Positions 16,350 to 25,165 are shown, counted from the stretch's first letter. The stretch is DNA of 42,092 bases from an uncultured bacterium (GCA_937935255.1 CALGXT010000033.1:1-42092), one strand, 5' to 3'. The notes: generated from the letters alone by a model not told the origin. A program made the numbers and translations.

Positions 16350-17882
16350 ATGGCTTGCAAAATCATGCTGGTGGACGACGAAGAAACTTTCCTCAAGTTT
16401 CTTGGGCGCTTGGTCCGCGAAGGATGTCCCGGCTGTGAAGTCCTTGCTTTTTCGGACGGCCTCGAGGCGGAGAAAAGCGCGCCCCTGCTACAGCCCGACA
16501 TCATCCTGATGGATGTTCGCATGCCGAATACGGACGGACGCGATATCTGCCGAAGACTCAAAAATAATCCCGCGACGTCCGATATCCCGATATTGTTGCT
16601 TTCCGGCGCTTTTACAGAATCGGAGCATCTTTTCACCGGCATGGAATCCGGCGCCGACGGATACTTATGCAAGCCGTTCGTCCCTTCGGAATTGATCGGC
16701 AAAGTGCGCGCCCTCATTAAAGCGCGCGAAGAAACCCGCGCTCCGACGGATGTCCCGTCTCGAAGCCGTATCAAGCAAGCGGAAGCGATCGGCTTGCTGA
16801 CCTCCGATATCGCGAACGATTTCAATAATATGCTCACGGCGATACTCGGAAATGTCGCGCTGGCCAAGACTTCGTGTCGTGACGAACAAAAGCTCCATGA
16901 ATATTTGGAAGCTGCTGAATCCGCGGCTTTCCGGGCCAAAAATATTGCGCAACAGCTTGCCGGTTTGTCGGTTGCGGTGCGACCGACGAAGTCGCCGATC
17001 CACGTGGCTCCGATTTTGAGATTTTTAGTCGCTCAGCTTCTGGTTCCTAGAAACATATCGGTCCGCATTCGGATGGACGCCAATCTGGATCTGGCCCTGG
17101 CGGATGCGCACCTGACGCACCTTGCGCTCGAAAGTATCATCGAAAAGATGCTGGAGGACTCCGCAGGAGACTCCGTTGAAATCGCCGCGCAAAACTTCAA
17201 GCTGCCCGGCAGGTCGGACGCTTTGGATCGCCTAAAGCCCGGACAATACGTTCAAATCCGAATTCACCGCCCCGACACCAAATTTTCTGAGCCGACGGCA
17301 TGGGTCGCCAATCTCGATTTGGATTTGCCCATAGCGAACTCTATTATCCGCCGGCTGACAGGGGAAATCCGTATGCGAAAAAGAAAGGAACAAATAGTTG
17401 ATGTAGAACTATTTATTCCTTCTGTCACCCCGATTGGTTCCGCGCCCATTTTGTCTCCCGCATCACAGGGCGAACCCCAAAAAGCTTCTCGATCCCCTCG
17501 CGTGCTGATCATGGACGACGAAGAGGCGGTGCGAAAGTTGCTGGCCTGCGGATTGGGACTCAAAGGCTTTGACGTGGACGTTGCTGGCTGCGGAGAAGCG
17601 GCTCTACAAATGTATCGGGATGCGCAACGCGCGGGGCGGCCGTACCAGGCGGTGCTTCTGGATCTTTCGGCGCCCCCGGGAATGGGAGCGCTGGAAACAT
17701 TGCAGCATTTGCGACAATTAGATAGCGGCGTTCGGGCGATACTGTGCACCGGCTACGCATCCGATCCGGCGCTGATGGATTATAAGGCACATGGGTTTTA
17801 CGCCGCGGCGCCAAAGCCCTTCAACTTGAATGACCTGATTGAGATCATCAAGCGCGCGATCGCCGATCATCCTTCCGCCTGA
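16350..17882 (+). CDS. REC / degenerate histidine kinase / REC hybrid protein
   Basis: A 510-residue signalling protein with a receiver domain at each end. REC1 (4-122) has the acidic pair D9/D10, phosphoacceptor D55 (LMDVRMP) and Lys108. The middle starts like a PAS-less hybrid kinase dimerisation helix, but the canonical IAHDFNN reads IANDFNN, so the phosphoacceptor His is Asn156. The following 200 residues keep a faint GHKL outline (an LALESIIEKMLEDS stretch, then LDLPIANSIIRRLTGEI) but no clear N-box Asn or G-x-G ATP loop. REC2 (383-505) has D389/D390, D438 and K489. It probably cannot autophosphorylate and would act as a phosphate acceptor or scaffold. It stands between mnmG and a tRNA, on the plus strand. 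No DNA-binding domain is visible. Confidence 0.75.
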   Translation: MACKIMLVDDEETFLKFLGRLVREGCPGCEVLAFSDGLEAEKSAPLLQPDIILMDVRMPNTDGRDICRRLKNNPATSDIPILLLSGAFTESEHLFTGMESGADGYLCKPFVPSELIGKVRALIKAREETRAPTDVPSRSRIKQAEAIGLLTSDIANDFNNMLTAILGNVALAKTSCRDEQKLHEYLEAAESAAFRAKNIAQQLAGLSVAVRPTKSPIHVAPILRFLVAQLLVPRNISVRIRMDANLDLALADAHLTHLALESIIEKMLEDSAGDSVEIAAQNFKLPGRSDALDRLKPGQYVQIRIHRPDTKFSEPTAWVANLDLDLPIANSIIRRLTGEIRMRKRKEQIVDVELFIPSVTPIGSAPILSPASQGEPQKASRSPRVLIMDDEEAVRKLLACGLGLKGFDVDVAGCGEAALQMYRDAQRAGRPYQAVLLDLSAPPGMGALETLQHLRQLDSGVRAILCTGYASDPALMDYKAHGFYAAAPKPFNLNDLIEIIKRAIADHPSA

Positions 17883-17883
17883 A

Positions 17884-17957
17884 TGGGCCCGGCAGGGGTC
17901 GAACCTGCGACCAGAGGATTATGAGTCCCCTGCTCTGACCAACTGAGCTACGGGCCC
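17884..17957 (-). tRNA. tRNA with CAT anticodon, probably tRNA-Ile2 (lysidine type)
   Basis: The 74-nt sequence folds as a cloverleaf: acceptor GGGCCCG/CGGGCCC, D-arm GCTC..GAGC, anticodon loop CTCATAA on a GGGGA/TCCTC stem, and T-arm GCAGG/CCTGC with TTCGACC. The discriminator is A and CCA is not encoded. CAT reads as Met, but the C-rich acceptor (C4, C5) matches tRNA-Ile2, which TilS converts to read AUA. Elongator tRNA-Met remains possible. Confidence 0.9.
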
Positions 17958-17967
17958 GGATTCGCGG

Positions 17968-17996
17968 TTGACCGGCGAGCGTAAATTTACTATATT
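17968..17996 (+). promoter_or_regulatory. Promoter of tRNA-Gln
   Basis: TTGACC (17968-17973) and TATATT (17991-17996) are separated by 17 bp. The expected start near 18003 lies about 20 nt before the tRNA. Its -10 box overlaps that of the opposite tRNA promoter. Confidence 0.75.
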
Positions 17997-18016
17997 TTCC
18001 CGCGATCCGCCGTCAA
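17989..18016 (-). promoter_or_regulatory. Promoter of the CAT-anticodon tRNA
   Basis: On the minus strand TTGACG (18016-18011) and TATAGT (17994-17989) are separated by 16 bp. The expected start near 17982 leaves a leader of about 25 nt before the tRNA. Confidence 0.7.
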
Positions 18017-18022
18017 ACTCAC

Positions 18023-18096
18023 TGCCGGATGGTGTAATGGTAGCACCGCAGATTCTGGATCTGCTTGTCTAGGTTCGAATCCTAGTCCGGCAACCA
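18023..18096 (+). tRNA. tRNA-Gln (CTG anticodon)
   Basis: The sequence gives acceptor TGCCGGA/TCCGGCA, starting with the U1-A72 pair typical of tRNA-Gln. The anticodon loop is TTCTGGA (CTG) on a CAGA/TCTG stem, and the T-arm is CTAGG/CCTAG with TTCGAAT. CCA is encoded (18094-18096). Confidence 0.92.
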
Positions 18097-18109
18097 ACTC
18101 CCGAGCCGC

Positions 18110-19204
18110 TTACGAGATCATCATGGGCATGATCACGTACAGGAAAGGCTCTTCCGTTTTAATCACGCCGGGACTCGTCGGGCTGGAAATCTCCATGAAG
18201 ATTTCGTCCGAGACCAGATATCGCAGCGGCTCGGCCAACAGCGTCGGATTGAACGCGACACTGATTTCGGCCCCGTCGTATTTGACGGGAACTTCTTCCC
18301 GCGCTTCGCCGATATCCACGGAAGAGGCCGTAATGACGACGCGATTTTTCTGAAACACCAACTTGACCGAGTTGCTTTTCTCGCTCGTCATCAAGGCCAC
18401 ACGACGCACCGCATTCATGAACAGTTCCCGCTCCAGGACGATACGGTGATCGGCCGGCGCCGGAATAACCTGCGCGAAGTTGGGATACGCGCCATCCAGC
18501 AGTTTGGAGTAGACAGTCAGATTGTCCGTGTCAAAAATGACTTGGCTGGCCGTGGCCCGAATGCGAACCTGTCCGTCATCCCCCAACGACCGGATCAATT
18601 CCGCGATGGCTTTGGACGGGATCACCAGATCCAACGCCACCTGGCTATCCACCTCCACATCCTGCTCGACCAGCGCCAGACGGCGTCCGTCCGTCGCCAC
18701 CGCGGACAGCCGCCCTTCCTTGAAGCGCAGGAGCACGCCGTTGAGTATGGGCCGGCTCTCATCGGTCGAGGCGGCATAGCCCGTACGCTGCAACATGGCT
18801 TTCAGCAGTTTCTGATCCACCGCCAGAGCCTGTCCGCCTTCCGCGGTCGGCAGCGCCGGGAAATCGTTCGCGGAAATGCCTCGGATGGAAAAGAAAGCAG
18901 ATCCGGAAACGATTTCGGCGGTTTCATTCGCCCCCAATTCGATTTGAACCTCGTCGGCCGGCGCTTCGCGTACGATGCTGGCGGTGAATTTCGCCGGCAC
19001 CGTCGTCTCTCCGAACTCCGCCACATTGGCTTCGACGGATACGCGCACGCTGAGATCCAGATCCGTGGCCGTCAAATGGACCGCATCCTGTTGGGCCGCC
19101 ACCAAAATATTGGACAAAACAGGAATCGGGCTGCGGGGATTGATAACCGTCAAAACCTTTTGCAAGCCTGCGGAAAGTTTTTCTTTGCTGGCGGTGAACT
19201 TCAT
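18110..19204 (-). CDS. dnaN: DNA polymerase III beta subunit (sliding clamp)
   Basis: A 364-residue protein of normal length for the bacterial clamp, which encircles DNA and tethers replicative polymerase and other clamp-binding proteins. It begins MKFTASKEKLSAGLQKV and has RSPIPVLSNILV, TRPILNGVLL-like SRPILNGVLL and the C-terminal YVIMPM segment, here ending MMIS where many have MRL. Three clamp domains are implied by length. It lies downstream of dnaA on the same strand with a 266-bp gap that carries DnaA boxes. Confidence 0.97.
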   Translation of the reverse strand: MKFTASKEKLSAGLQKVLTVINPRSPIPVLSNILVAAQQDAVHLTATDLDLSVRVSVEANVAEFGETTVPAKFTASIVREAPADEVQIELGANETAEIVSGSAFFSIRGISANDFPALPTAEGGQALAVDQKLLKAMLQRTGYAASTDESRPILNGVLLRFKEGRLSAVATDGRRLALVEQDVEVDSQVALDLVIPSKAIAELIRSLGDDGQVRIRATASQVIFDTDNLTVYSKLLDGAYPNFAQVIPAPADHRIVLERELFMNAVRRVALMTSEKSNSVKLVFQKNRVVITASSVDIGEAREEVPVKYDGAEISVAFNPTLLAEPLRYLVSDEIFMEISSPTSPGVIKTEEPFLYVIMPMMIS

Positions 19205-19470
19205 TTTCAGCTCCGTGGTTGCCTTATGGACAGGCCAATATATCGGGATGTTTCATATATACAAGAAAACACTCTCATTATTACGGTTGTCAATATGTGG
19301 GGCAACCCATGAAAAGGCGGTCGTTCGCTTTGATGGAAGCGGTCGAAACGAATCGGAAGGTCTGTGCATAACCCGTGCGGCATTGGGAAGGCGGCCCGTT
19401 TTGGACGGACGGCGACCCGCTGTGAACATCTCGGCGCGCGTTATCCACAGGGAAGCTGTGAAGAATTCGA
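19205..19470. other. Probable oriC part 1: dnaA-dnaN intergenic region with DnaA boxes
   Basis: The 266-bp gap has a perfect DnaA box TTATCCACA at 19441-19449. A TTATGCACA box lies on the minus strand (19363-19371), and a one-mismatch box TTATGGACA is at 19224-19232. Positions 19236-19300 are markedly AT-rich (ATATATCGGG, TTTCATATATAC, TCATTATTACGG) and could be the unwinding element. Origins between dnaA and dnaN are common in bacteria. Confidence 0.65.
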
Positions 19471-20820
19471 TCAAGGTTGCTGCAAACGCTCTCGCAGCGC
19501 GTCAATCGTCTCTCGAAACGCGGGGTCGGAACGCATCCGGTTTTCCACGGCGCGGCAGGCGTGAATGACCGTCGCATGATTTCTTCCAAATGCTTCGCCA
19601 ATGGCGGGCAGCGAGTGAGGGGTCAGCGTACGGCTCAGGTACATCGCGACCTGTCGCGGAAACGCGACGGATTGCGGCCGCCGTTTGCTGGTCATATCGG
19701 CCAAACGCAGATCGAAGGTCTCCGCGACGGCTTTTTGTATGGCATCCACGGAAATCTGCCGGGCGGCCTTTTCCACCGTATCGCGCAACAAACGGGACAC
19801 GGTTTCGACGTTGATCGGCTGGCGGCACAGCGACGCGTAGGACACCACGCGAGTCAATGCTCCTTCCAGTTTTCGGATGTCGGTTCGGAAGTTCTCCGCG
19901 ATAAATTCCATCACCTCCGGCGGGAGCGTGATATTCATGCCGGCGGCTTTTTTGCGGAGGATGGCCAATCGCGTTTCCAGGTCTGGCGGCGAAAGTTCCG
20001 TGACCAAACCCCAGCCGAAACGAGAAACCAGACGCGGCTCGAGACCGACGATCTCGGCGATCGGACGATCGCAGGTCAACACGATTTGTTTTCGCGCGTT
20101 CGTCAGGGCATTGAAGGTGTGGAAGAACTCTTCCTGAATCCCTGTCTTCCCCGCGAGAAAATGAACGTCATCCAGCAACAGAACATCCATTCCGCGGTAC
20201 TTTCGACGGAAATCGTTGGTCGTCTTGTTCAAAACATAGTCCACAAACTCGTTCAAGAAAGATTCGGCGGAAACGTAACACACGCGGGCGGAATGGGCAG
20301 TACGGTAGACGGCATGCCCGATGGCTTGCATCAAGTGGGTCTTCCCGAGTCCCGATCCGCCGTAAATCAGAAGCGGGTTGTAAGCTTGCGCCGGCTTATT
20401 GGCGACCGCCATGCAGGCGACGTGGGCGAACGTGTTGGAGGGTCCCACCACAAAATTATCGAAGGTGAACGCGGGATTCAGCGCCGGCGCCGTACGGGCT
20501 TCCGTGGATTTTCGGCGCGGCGCGCGCGGTTCCGGCGGTTCCAGCGGCGCCGGTTCCGGTCGGGGTTCTGAATCCACTTGAAAAACGACTTCTTCAGATT
20601 TTCCGCGTTCCTCCAATAGACATTGCTGCAGAAGGGGGAGATAGTTTTCCTTCAACCAAAGCACATAAAAATCATTGGGCACCCCGAGAACAACTTTGCC
20701 CTTTTCCCACGACAAGGGGCGAATGACTTCGATCCAGCGTGAAAAAACATCCGCGGAGACTCGTCCCTTAATCCGAAGCAAAACCGGTTCCCACAACGCC
20801 GAAAGGCTTTCCTTTGTCAC
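19471..20820 (-). CDS. dnaA: Chromosomal replication initiator DnaA
   Basis: A 449-residue AAA+ protein that binds DnaA boxes, opens oriC and loads helicase. Domain I (about 1-85) is followed by a Pro/Arg/Glu-rich linker. The AAA+ domain begins FTFDNFVVGPSN, with Walker A GGSGLGKT, Walker B VLLLDDVHFL and the sensor VLTCDRP. The C-terminal domain IV has GRNHATVIHACR, the DnaA-box binding signature. The GTG at 20820 is preferred, since a GGGG lies about 10 bp upstream; an in-frame TTG at 20835 would add five residues. Domain II is short. The gene lies between the two candidate origin segments. Confidence 0.97.
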   Translation of the reverse strand: MTKESLSALWEPVLLRIKGRVSADVFSRWIEVIRPLSWEKGKVVLGVPNDFYVLWLKENYLPLLQQCLLEERGKSEEVVFQVDSEPRPEPAPLEPPEPRAPRRKSTEARTAPALNPAFTFDNFVVGPSNTFAHVACMAVANKPAQAYNPLLIYGGSGLGKTHLMQAIGHAVYRTAHSARVCYVSAESFLNEFVDYVLNKTTNDFRRKYRGMDVLLLDDVHFLAGKTGIQEEFFHTFNALTNARKQIVLTCDRPIAEIVGLEPRLVSRFGWGLVTELSPPDLETRLAILRKKAAGMNITLPPEVMEFIAENFRTDIRKLEGALTRVVSYASLCRQPINVETVSRLLRDTVEKAARQISVDAIQKAVAETFDLRLADMTSKRRPQSVAFPRQVAMYLSRTLTPHSLPAIGEAFGRNHATVIHACRAVENRMRSDPAFRETIDALRERLQQP

Positions 20821-21147
20821 GGTTCCAGACCCCAAAAAGGCTTGAAAAATGCTAAAAACAGCGTAATTATCAACAAGTTATCAACACGCGCCGATCCACC
20901 CTTGCGCGCCGAGCAAGCTCGGACGGTAAGGAATGAAAGCGGCGCCCTCAAGCGGAAAAATGGCGGCCTCAACTTTCTTGCATGTGCTATCAATATCTTG
21001 TTGTAGATGCGTTCTTTAGGCACAAAATATTGACAATGTTCACTTATTATGTTGGGGAACATTGATTGCTGAGGGCTAAAGTAGGCGGGACGTCTCTTAC
21101 AGATTTCAAAGTGTATCGGATCAATTGTTTGCGGCAAATTAGAAAAA
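20821..21147. other. Probable oriC part 2: region upstream of dnaA
   Basis: Two identical 9-mers TTATCAACA (20867-20875 and 20878-20886) lie 11 bp apart, one helical turn, and each differs from a DnaA box by one base. They could be autoregulatory DnaA sites of the dnaA promoter. Positions 20990-21060 are AT-rich. A small CCGAGCAAGCTCGG hairpin lies near 20910-20923. A TTGACA at 21030-21035 has no matching -10 on the plus strand. Confidence 0.5.
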
Positions 21148-22296
21148 ATGCCTAAGAAACTAACAACCCCCAGCCTTTTTGTCGGTCCGCCGTCCGATAC
21201 GGCGGATATTCAATATCTTACAGGGTTTACGGCGACTGATCCGGTGGCGCTGCTTTTGGTCGGCGGCAAGAGGACTCTGGTGGTTCCGGATCTGGAGCTG
21301 GTTCGAGCGAGGAGTTGCGATCCGGGAGCGCGGGTGCTGTTGCCTTCTGAGCTGCCGAAGCCGCCCGAGGGCATCACGGGGGTGGGCGCGTGGCTTCTAG
21401 GCTTGTTGTGCAGAGCGAGAGTGCGGCGAGTGCGGGTATCGCGTTGGTTCCCGGTCGCATGGGCGAAAATGTTGGAACAGCAGGGAGTGCGCCTGGAGGT
21501 TTCAGATGGAGCGCTGCTGCCGGAGCGTGAGCGCAAACGCGCGAATGAAATTACGGCGCTCGAAAAGGCGCAGCGCGTCGCGATTCGCTGCATGCGCAGC
21601 GCGATCGCGATCATCGGCGGCGCGGAGATCGGCCCCGGAGGATGGCTCAAACGGGGGCGGCGTCGGCTTTGTTCGGAAGATGTGCGCGAGGAGATCGAGC
21701 GGGTTGCGATGTCCGCCGGATGCCTGTGCGCGGAAACCATCGTGGCCGGCGGCGAACAGGCGGTGAATCCGCACGAGCGGGGGCGGGGGCCGCTCCGCGC
21801 CGGCGAAGCGATCGTGCTCGATATTTTTCCGCGCGATCGCCGAAGCGGCTATTGGGGAGATTTGACCCGGACCGTCGCCCGCGGCGCGGTATCGGACAAG
21901 CTTCGACGAATGTACGCGGCCGTCGCCGCCGCGCAGGACGCCGCGAAATCCGCGATCCGCGCGGGGGTCCCCGCCGAAAAGCCCGACGCCGAAGCTCGGC
22001 GCGCGCTGGAAAAAGCGGGTTTTCAAACCGTACGCACCCCCGAACGGATGGAAGGATTCATCCACGGCACGGGACACGGGGTCGGCCTCGATATCCACGA
22101 GGCGCCGGCGTTGCGCGCGGGCGGCGGATTTCTGCGCGCCGGCCACGTCGTGACGGTGGAGCCGGGGCTGTATTATCCGGGCGTGGGCGGCATTCGCATC
22201 GAGGATATTGTGCTCGTCACGGCGACAGGATATCGGCCGTTTCCGACGCTCGCGCGCCGCTTTGAGCTGGATCGAAAACGGAGCGTTTCCGCGTGA
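21148..22296 (+). CDS. M24-family metallopeptidase (Xaa-Pro dipeptidase/aminopeptidase-like)
   Basis: A 382-residue pita-bread peptidase. Such enzymes remove N-terminal residues from peptides, often before Pro, with two metal ions. The ligands are present: D225 (VLDIFPRD), D238 (GDLTRT), H310 (HGTGHGVG), E338 (VEPGLY) and E352 (IRIEDIVL). Residues 1-125 form the creatinase-like N-terminal domain, beginning with a GFTATDPVALLL segment. The predicted start is an ATG at 21148. It is the first gene of a tight operon: the next gene begins inside its stop codon (GTGA). Its link with the redox and prenyl-transfer genes downstream is unclear; a peptide-maturation role is possible. Confidence 0.85.
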   Translation: MPKKLTTPSLFVGPPSDTADIQYLTGFTATDPVALLLVGGKRTLVVPDLELVRARSCDPGARVLLPSELPKPPEGITGVGAWLLGLLCRARVRRVRVSRWFPVAWAKMLEQQGVRLEVSDGALLPERERKRANEITALEKAQRVAIRCMRSAIAIIGGAEIGPGGWLKRGRRRLCSEDVREEIERVAMSAGCLCAETIVAGGEQAVNPHERGRGPLRAGEAIVLDIFPRDRRSGYWGDLTRTVARGAVSDKLRRMYAAVAAAQDAAKSAIRAGVPAEKPDAEARRALEKAGFQTVRTPERMEGFIHGTGHGVGLDIHEAPALRAGGGFLRAGHVVTVEPGLYYPGVGGIRIEDIVLVTATGYRPFPTLARRFELDRKRSVSA

Positions 22297-23120
22297 TCGG
22301 CGCGCTCGCCATTTCCTCGGCGGCGGTGGCGACCGCGGCATGGTGGGTTTGGCGCTGGTTCGAATGGAGTCAGCTTTACCACCCCAAGACACCGCTGGTC
22401 GGCTCGCCGGCCGATGCCGATCTGGATTATGAGGACGTGGAGTTTGTCGCGGAGGACGCCGTCCGTCTGCATGGATGGTGGATTCCCGCCGCCTCGGCCC
22501 GCGGCACGTTGCTGTATTGCCATGGGAATGGCGACCATATCGGCGATCTTTTGCCCGTGGCGGCGCTCTTGCACGGTTTGGGCTTGAATGTGTTTCTCTT
22601 CGATTACCGGGGTTACGGCCGAAGCCGCGGATGGCCGACGGAGCGGGGCACCTATCGGGACGCGCGCGCCGCGTTCGAATGTGCGCGCGCGCGACATGGC
22701 GATGCGGACGCGCCGCCGGTGGTCGCGCTGGGCCGCTCGCTGGGCGGGGCGGTCGCCGCGCAACTGGCGCTCGATCGTCCGCTGCGGGGCTTGATTCTCG
22801 AGTCCACCTTCGCGTCCACCGCGGCCATGGGGCGGCGGCTGTATCCGTGGCTGCCCGCGGAGCGGCTCTGTCGTTTTCGCTACGACACCCTGTCCAAAAT
22901 CGGGCGGATCACCATTCCGACCTTGATCGCGCACAGTCCGGGCGACGGCTTGATTCCCATGGAGCAGGCGCGCGCGTTGTTCGACCGCTCGGCGGGCCGG
23001 CCCAAGCGATTCGTGGAATTGGAGGGGCTCCACCATGAAGCCGGGTTGGAACTGTCGCGGGCCTACCGCGAGGCGTTGATGGCATTTCTCGATGACACAC
23101 TGCCGCAGGAGAAAAAATAA
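22293..23120 (+). CDS. Alpha/beta hydrolase with N-terminal membrane anchor
   Basis: A 275-residue hydrolase of the COG1073 (YfhR/Bem46-like) type. A hydrophobic start (about 3-20) suggests a signal anchor. The oxyanion strand is LLYCHGNG (73-80), the nucleophile is Ser149 in GRSLGG, the acid Asp218 lies in HSPGDGLIP, and the base is His247 or His248. The GTG start overlaps the TGA of the M24 gene, and its own TAA overlaps the next ATG (TAATG). The substrate is unknown; esterase or thioesterase activity is likely from the fold. Confidence 0.82.
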   Translation: MIGALAISSAAVATAAWWVWRWFEWSQLYHPKTPLVGSPADADLDYEDVEFVAEDAVRLHGWWIPAASARGTLLYCHGNGDHIGDLLPVAALLHGLGLNVFLFDYRGYGRSRGWPTERGTYRDARAAFECARARHGDADAPPVVALGRSLGGAVAAQLALDRPLRGLILESTFASTAAMGRRLYPWLPAERLCRFRYDTLSKIGRITIPTLIAHSPGDGLIPMEQARALFDRSAGRPKRFVELEGLHHEAGLELSRAYREALMAFLDDTLPQEKK

Positions 23121-24046
23121 TGGCCACCCCACCGCCATCCGCAGGGCGTTCCCGTTCGCAGCGTCTATGCCGGGAAACCCTCGAGCGGAAAATGGCCGAT
23201 TGGATACGCGAAGCCCCGGAAAACCGGCTCGATCGGGACGGCGCCGATCATATCTTCGATGCGCCGATCGTAGGAATCGCGGATGGCAACGATCCGATTT
23301 TCGAACATTTTCGTGAAGTGGTTTCTCCGCGACATCGTTTGCCGCGCGAATGGTTGACGGGTTTGACCGCCGCCCCGCGGGTACGAGTCATGGTGTGGAT
23401 TCTGCCGTTTTCGGAAGCGGTTCGCGCTTCCAATCGCGGAACGGATTGGCCGTCGGCCCTGTACTCGCTCTCGCGCAACAACGGCGCCGCGCTCGATCTG
23501 GTCCTCAGTCGCAAACTGGCGGATGAGCTGCAGGCCGTCGGCCATCACGCGGCGATACCGATACTCTCCGAGGGATACGATGTGTTTCGGACGCCGGATC
23601 GGACCTTCAGTTCGACCTGGTCGCAGCGGCATGCGGCCTATGCCGCGGGGCTCGGCCGTTTCGGCTTGAATCAGGCGCTCATCACGGCGCGCGGCATTTG
23701 TGTCCGCATCGGAAGTCTCGTGACGGACGCGCCGCTCGAAACGGGACCGGCCCGGGATCCGAGCTGGCGGGCGCCATGTCTGGCGAGCGGCGGCGGCGTG
23801 TGCGATCAGTGTCGCCACCGATGCCCCATTCATGCCATTTCCGGCGCGGGGTTGGAGAAGCTCCGCTGCTATGAAATGCGGCAGGCCGTTCGCCGGCGGT
23901 CCCTGGATAACTACGTTCACGATTTGCCTATGATTCCGATCCCCGTCACCAAGAGCGGGCATACGAAAATGCATTTCTCGCTCGGTTGCGCGCTCTGCCA
24001 GTGCGGCGTTCCTTGTGAAGCCCAAGATCCTTTCGCGAAGGTTTGA
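23120..24046 (+). CDS. QueG-like Fe-S oxidoreductase (epoxyqueuosine-reductase-related)
   Basis: A 308-residue protein related to the COG1600 family, whose best known member QueG reduces epoxyqueuosine using cobalamin and two [4Fe-4S] clusters. The family segment WSQRHAAYAAGLGRFGLN (167-184) followed by RGICVRIGSLVTDAPLE is plain. Cluster Cys are visible as CDQCRHRCP (228, 231, 235) with C250, and CALCQCGVPC (290, 293, 295, 299). It is shorter than true QueG and lacks the HEAT-like C-terminal part. Its neighbours are a radical SAM enzyme and a prenyltransferase, so it probably reduces some other substrate. That is inference. Confidence 0.75.
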   Translation: MATPPPSAGRSRSQRLCRETLERKMADWIREAPENRLDRDGADHIFDAPIVGIADGNDPIFEHFREVVSPRHRLPREWLTGLTAAPRVRVMVWILPFSEAVRASNRGTDWPSALYSLSRNNGAALDLVLSRKLADELQAVGHHAAIPILSEGYDVFRTPDRTFSSTWSQRHAAYAAGLGRFGLNQALITARGICVRIGSLVTDAPLETGPARDPSWRAPCLASGGGVCDQCRHRCPIHAISGAGLEKLRCYEMRQAVRRRSLDNYVHDLPMIPIPVTKSGHTKMHFSLGCALCQCGVPCEAQDPFAKV

Positions 24047-24049
24047 TCC

Positions 24050-25156
24050 ATGCTGGACCTCAAACTCAAATTCAAGCCGTCCACAGACGGCCGTCGCAAC
24101 TGGATGTCCCCTTCGCCGTTGACGGATCTGTTTTGGAATGTGACGCGCTCGTGCAACTTTCGTTGCGGCATTTGCTTCACGGATTCCGGAACGCCGGCGG
24201 GGGGGGAGCTGACGACGGAAGAAGCCCTGGCGGCCATTGACGCCGCGGCCGCGGCCGGCGTTCGTAATATTATCATTTCCGGCGGCGAACCGTTTTTACG
24301 ACCCGATATCGAACGACTGTTGGAACATATGGCCGGACACGACATCGTCGCGCGAATCGCCACGAACGGCTCCCGCCTCGATGATGCCCGGTTGAAGCGG
24401 CTGAAGGAGCGAACGAAAGTTCAGTCTTTCCAAATCAGCGTGGATTCCTTGAATCCCGACGTCTACGAGCGAATTCACGGCGTTTCTCGTCGGTTTCTGG
24501 ACAAGGCGCTGGATGCGATGGCCCGCATCCAAATCCATGGCTTTCACGCCACCGCGTCCTCGCGGGTGACGCCGGACACGCTTCCCGGCCTGTCGGCATT
24601 GATGCGGCATGCCCGCGATCGGGGCTGGGCCACGCTGACGTTGCATTTGCCGGTGCCCACGCGGCGCTCCCAGGACACCTTCGCGGAGGGCGCGGATCTT
24701 ATGGCCTTATTGGAGCCGTTGTTGGAAGAATTCGCCGCGCTCGAGCCGCGCGGCGTGGTCGAAACGTATATCCCATGGGCGGAACATCATCCCGTCGCGC
24801 GCAGACTTTCCCGTCGCGTGCGGTTCACGCATCGCGGTTGCCGCGCCGGACGTGATCGGCTCACCGTGGGGCCCGACGGCGCATTGACGCCCTGCGTTTG
24901 TTTGGATGTGCCGGAGGCCGTTATCGGCAATATTCGCACGGACGACCTGCGAAAGGTTTTCGCGGAATCTCCGCTTTGCCGGCTGTTTCGTGACCCCCAA
25001 GGCGCCGGCATCTGCTCGGATTGCCGTCATGTGGGGGTCTGCGGCGGCGGCTGCCGCGCCTCCGCCTGGGCGGCGTCGGGTTCGTTTCACTCGCTCGATC
25101 GGCAATGTCCGCTTCGACGGGCGGCCGGATGCGCGCCTCGGCCGCCCAGCGCCTAG
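24050..25156 (+). CDS. Radical SAM / SPASM-domain enzyme
   Basis: A 368-residue radical SAM protein. The cluster motif C-x3-C-x2-C is C35, C39, C42 (SCNFRCGIC), and GGEP lies at 79-82, with an ATNGS strand later. The C-terminal part has a Cys-rich SPASM-like domain for auxiliary clusters: C264 (HRGCRAG), C282 and C284 in LTPCVC, then C310, C322, C325, C331, C335 (CSDCRHVGVCGGGC) and C353. SPASM enzymes often modify ribosomal peptides or install cofactors, but some act on small molecules. It starts 3 bp after the QueG-like gene. No precursor-peptide gene is evident next to it. Confidence 0.85.
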   Translation: MLDLKLKFKPSTDGRRNWMSPSPLTDLFWNVTRSCNFRCGICFTDSGTPAGGELTTEEALAAIDAAAAAGVRNIIISGGEPFLRPDIERLLEHMAGHDIVARIATNGSRLDDARLKRLKERTKVQSFQISVDSLNPDVYERIHGVSRRFLDKALDAMARIQIHGFHATASSRVTPDTLPGLSALMRHARDRGWATLTLHLPVPTRRSQDTFAEGADLMALLEPLLEEFAALEPRGVVETYIPWAEHHPVARRLSRRVRFTHRGCRAGRDRLTVGPDGALTPCVCLDVPEAVIGNIRTDDLRKVFAESPLCRLFRDPQGAGICSDCRHVGVCGGGCRASAWAASGSFHSLDRQCPLRRAAGCAPRPPSA

Positions 25157-25165
25157 ACTCCGCCC

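Noticed and set aside
21030-21058. Promoter with TTGACA for the M24 operon
   Set aside because: No -10 hexamer lies 16-18 bp downstream; TATTAT is only 9 bp away.
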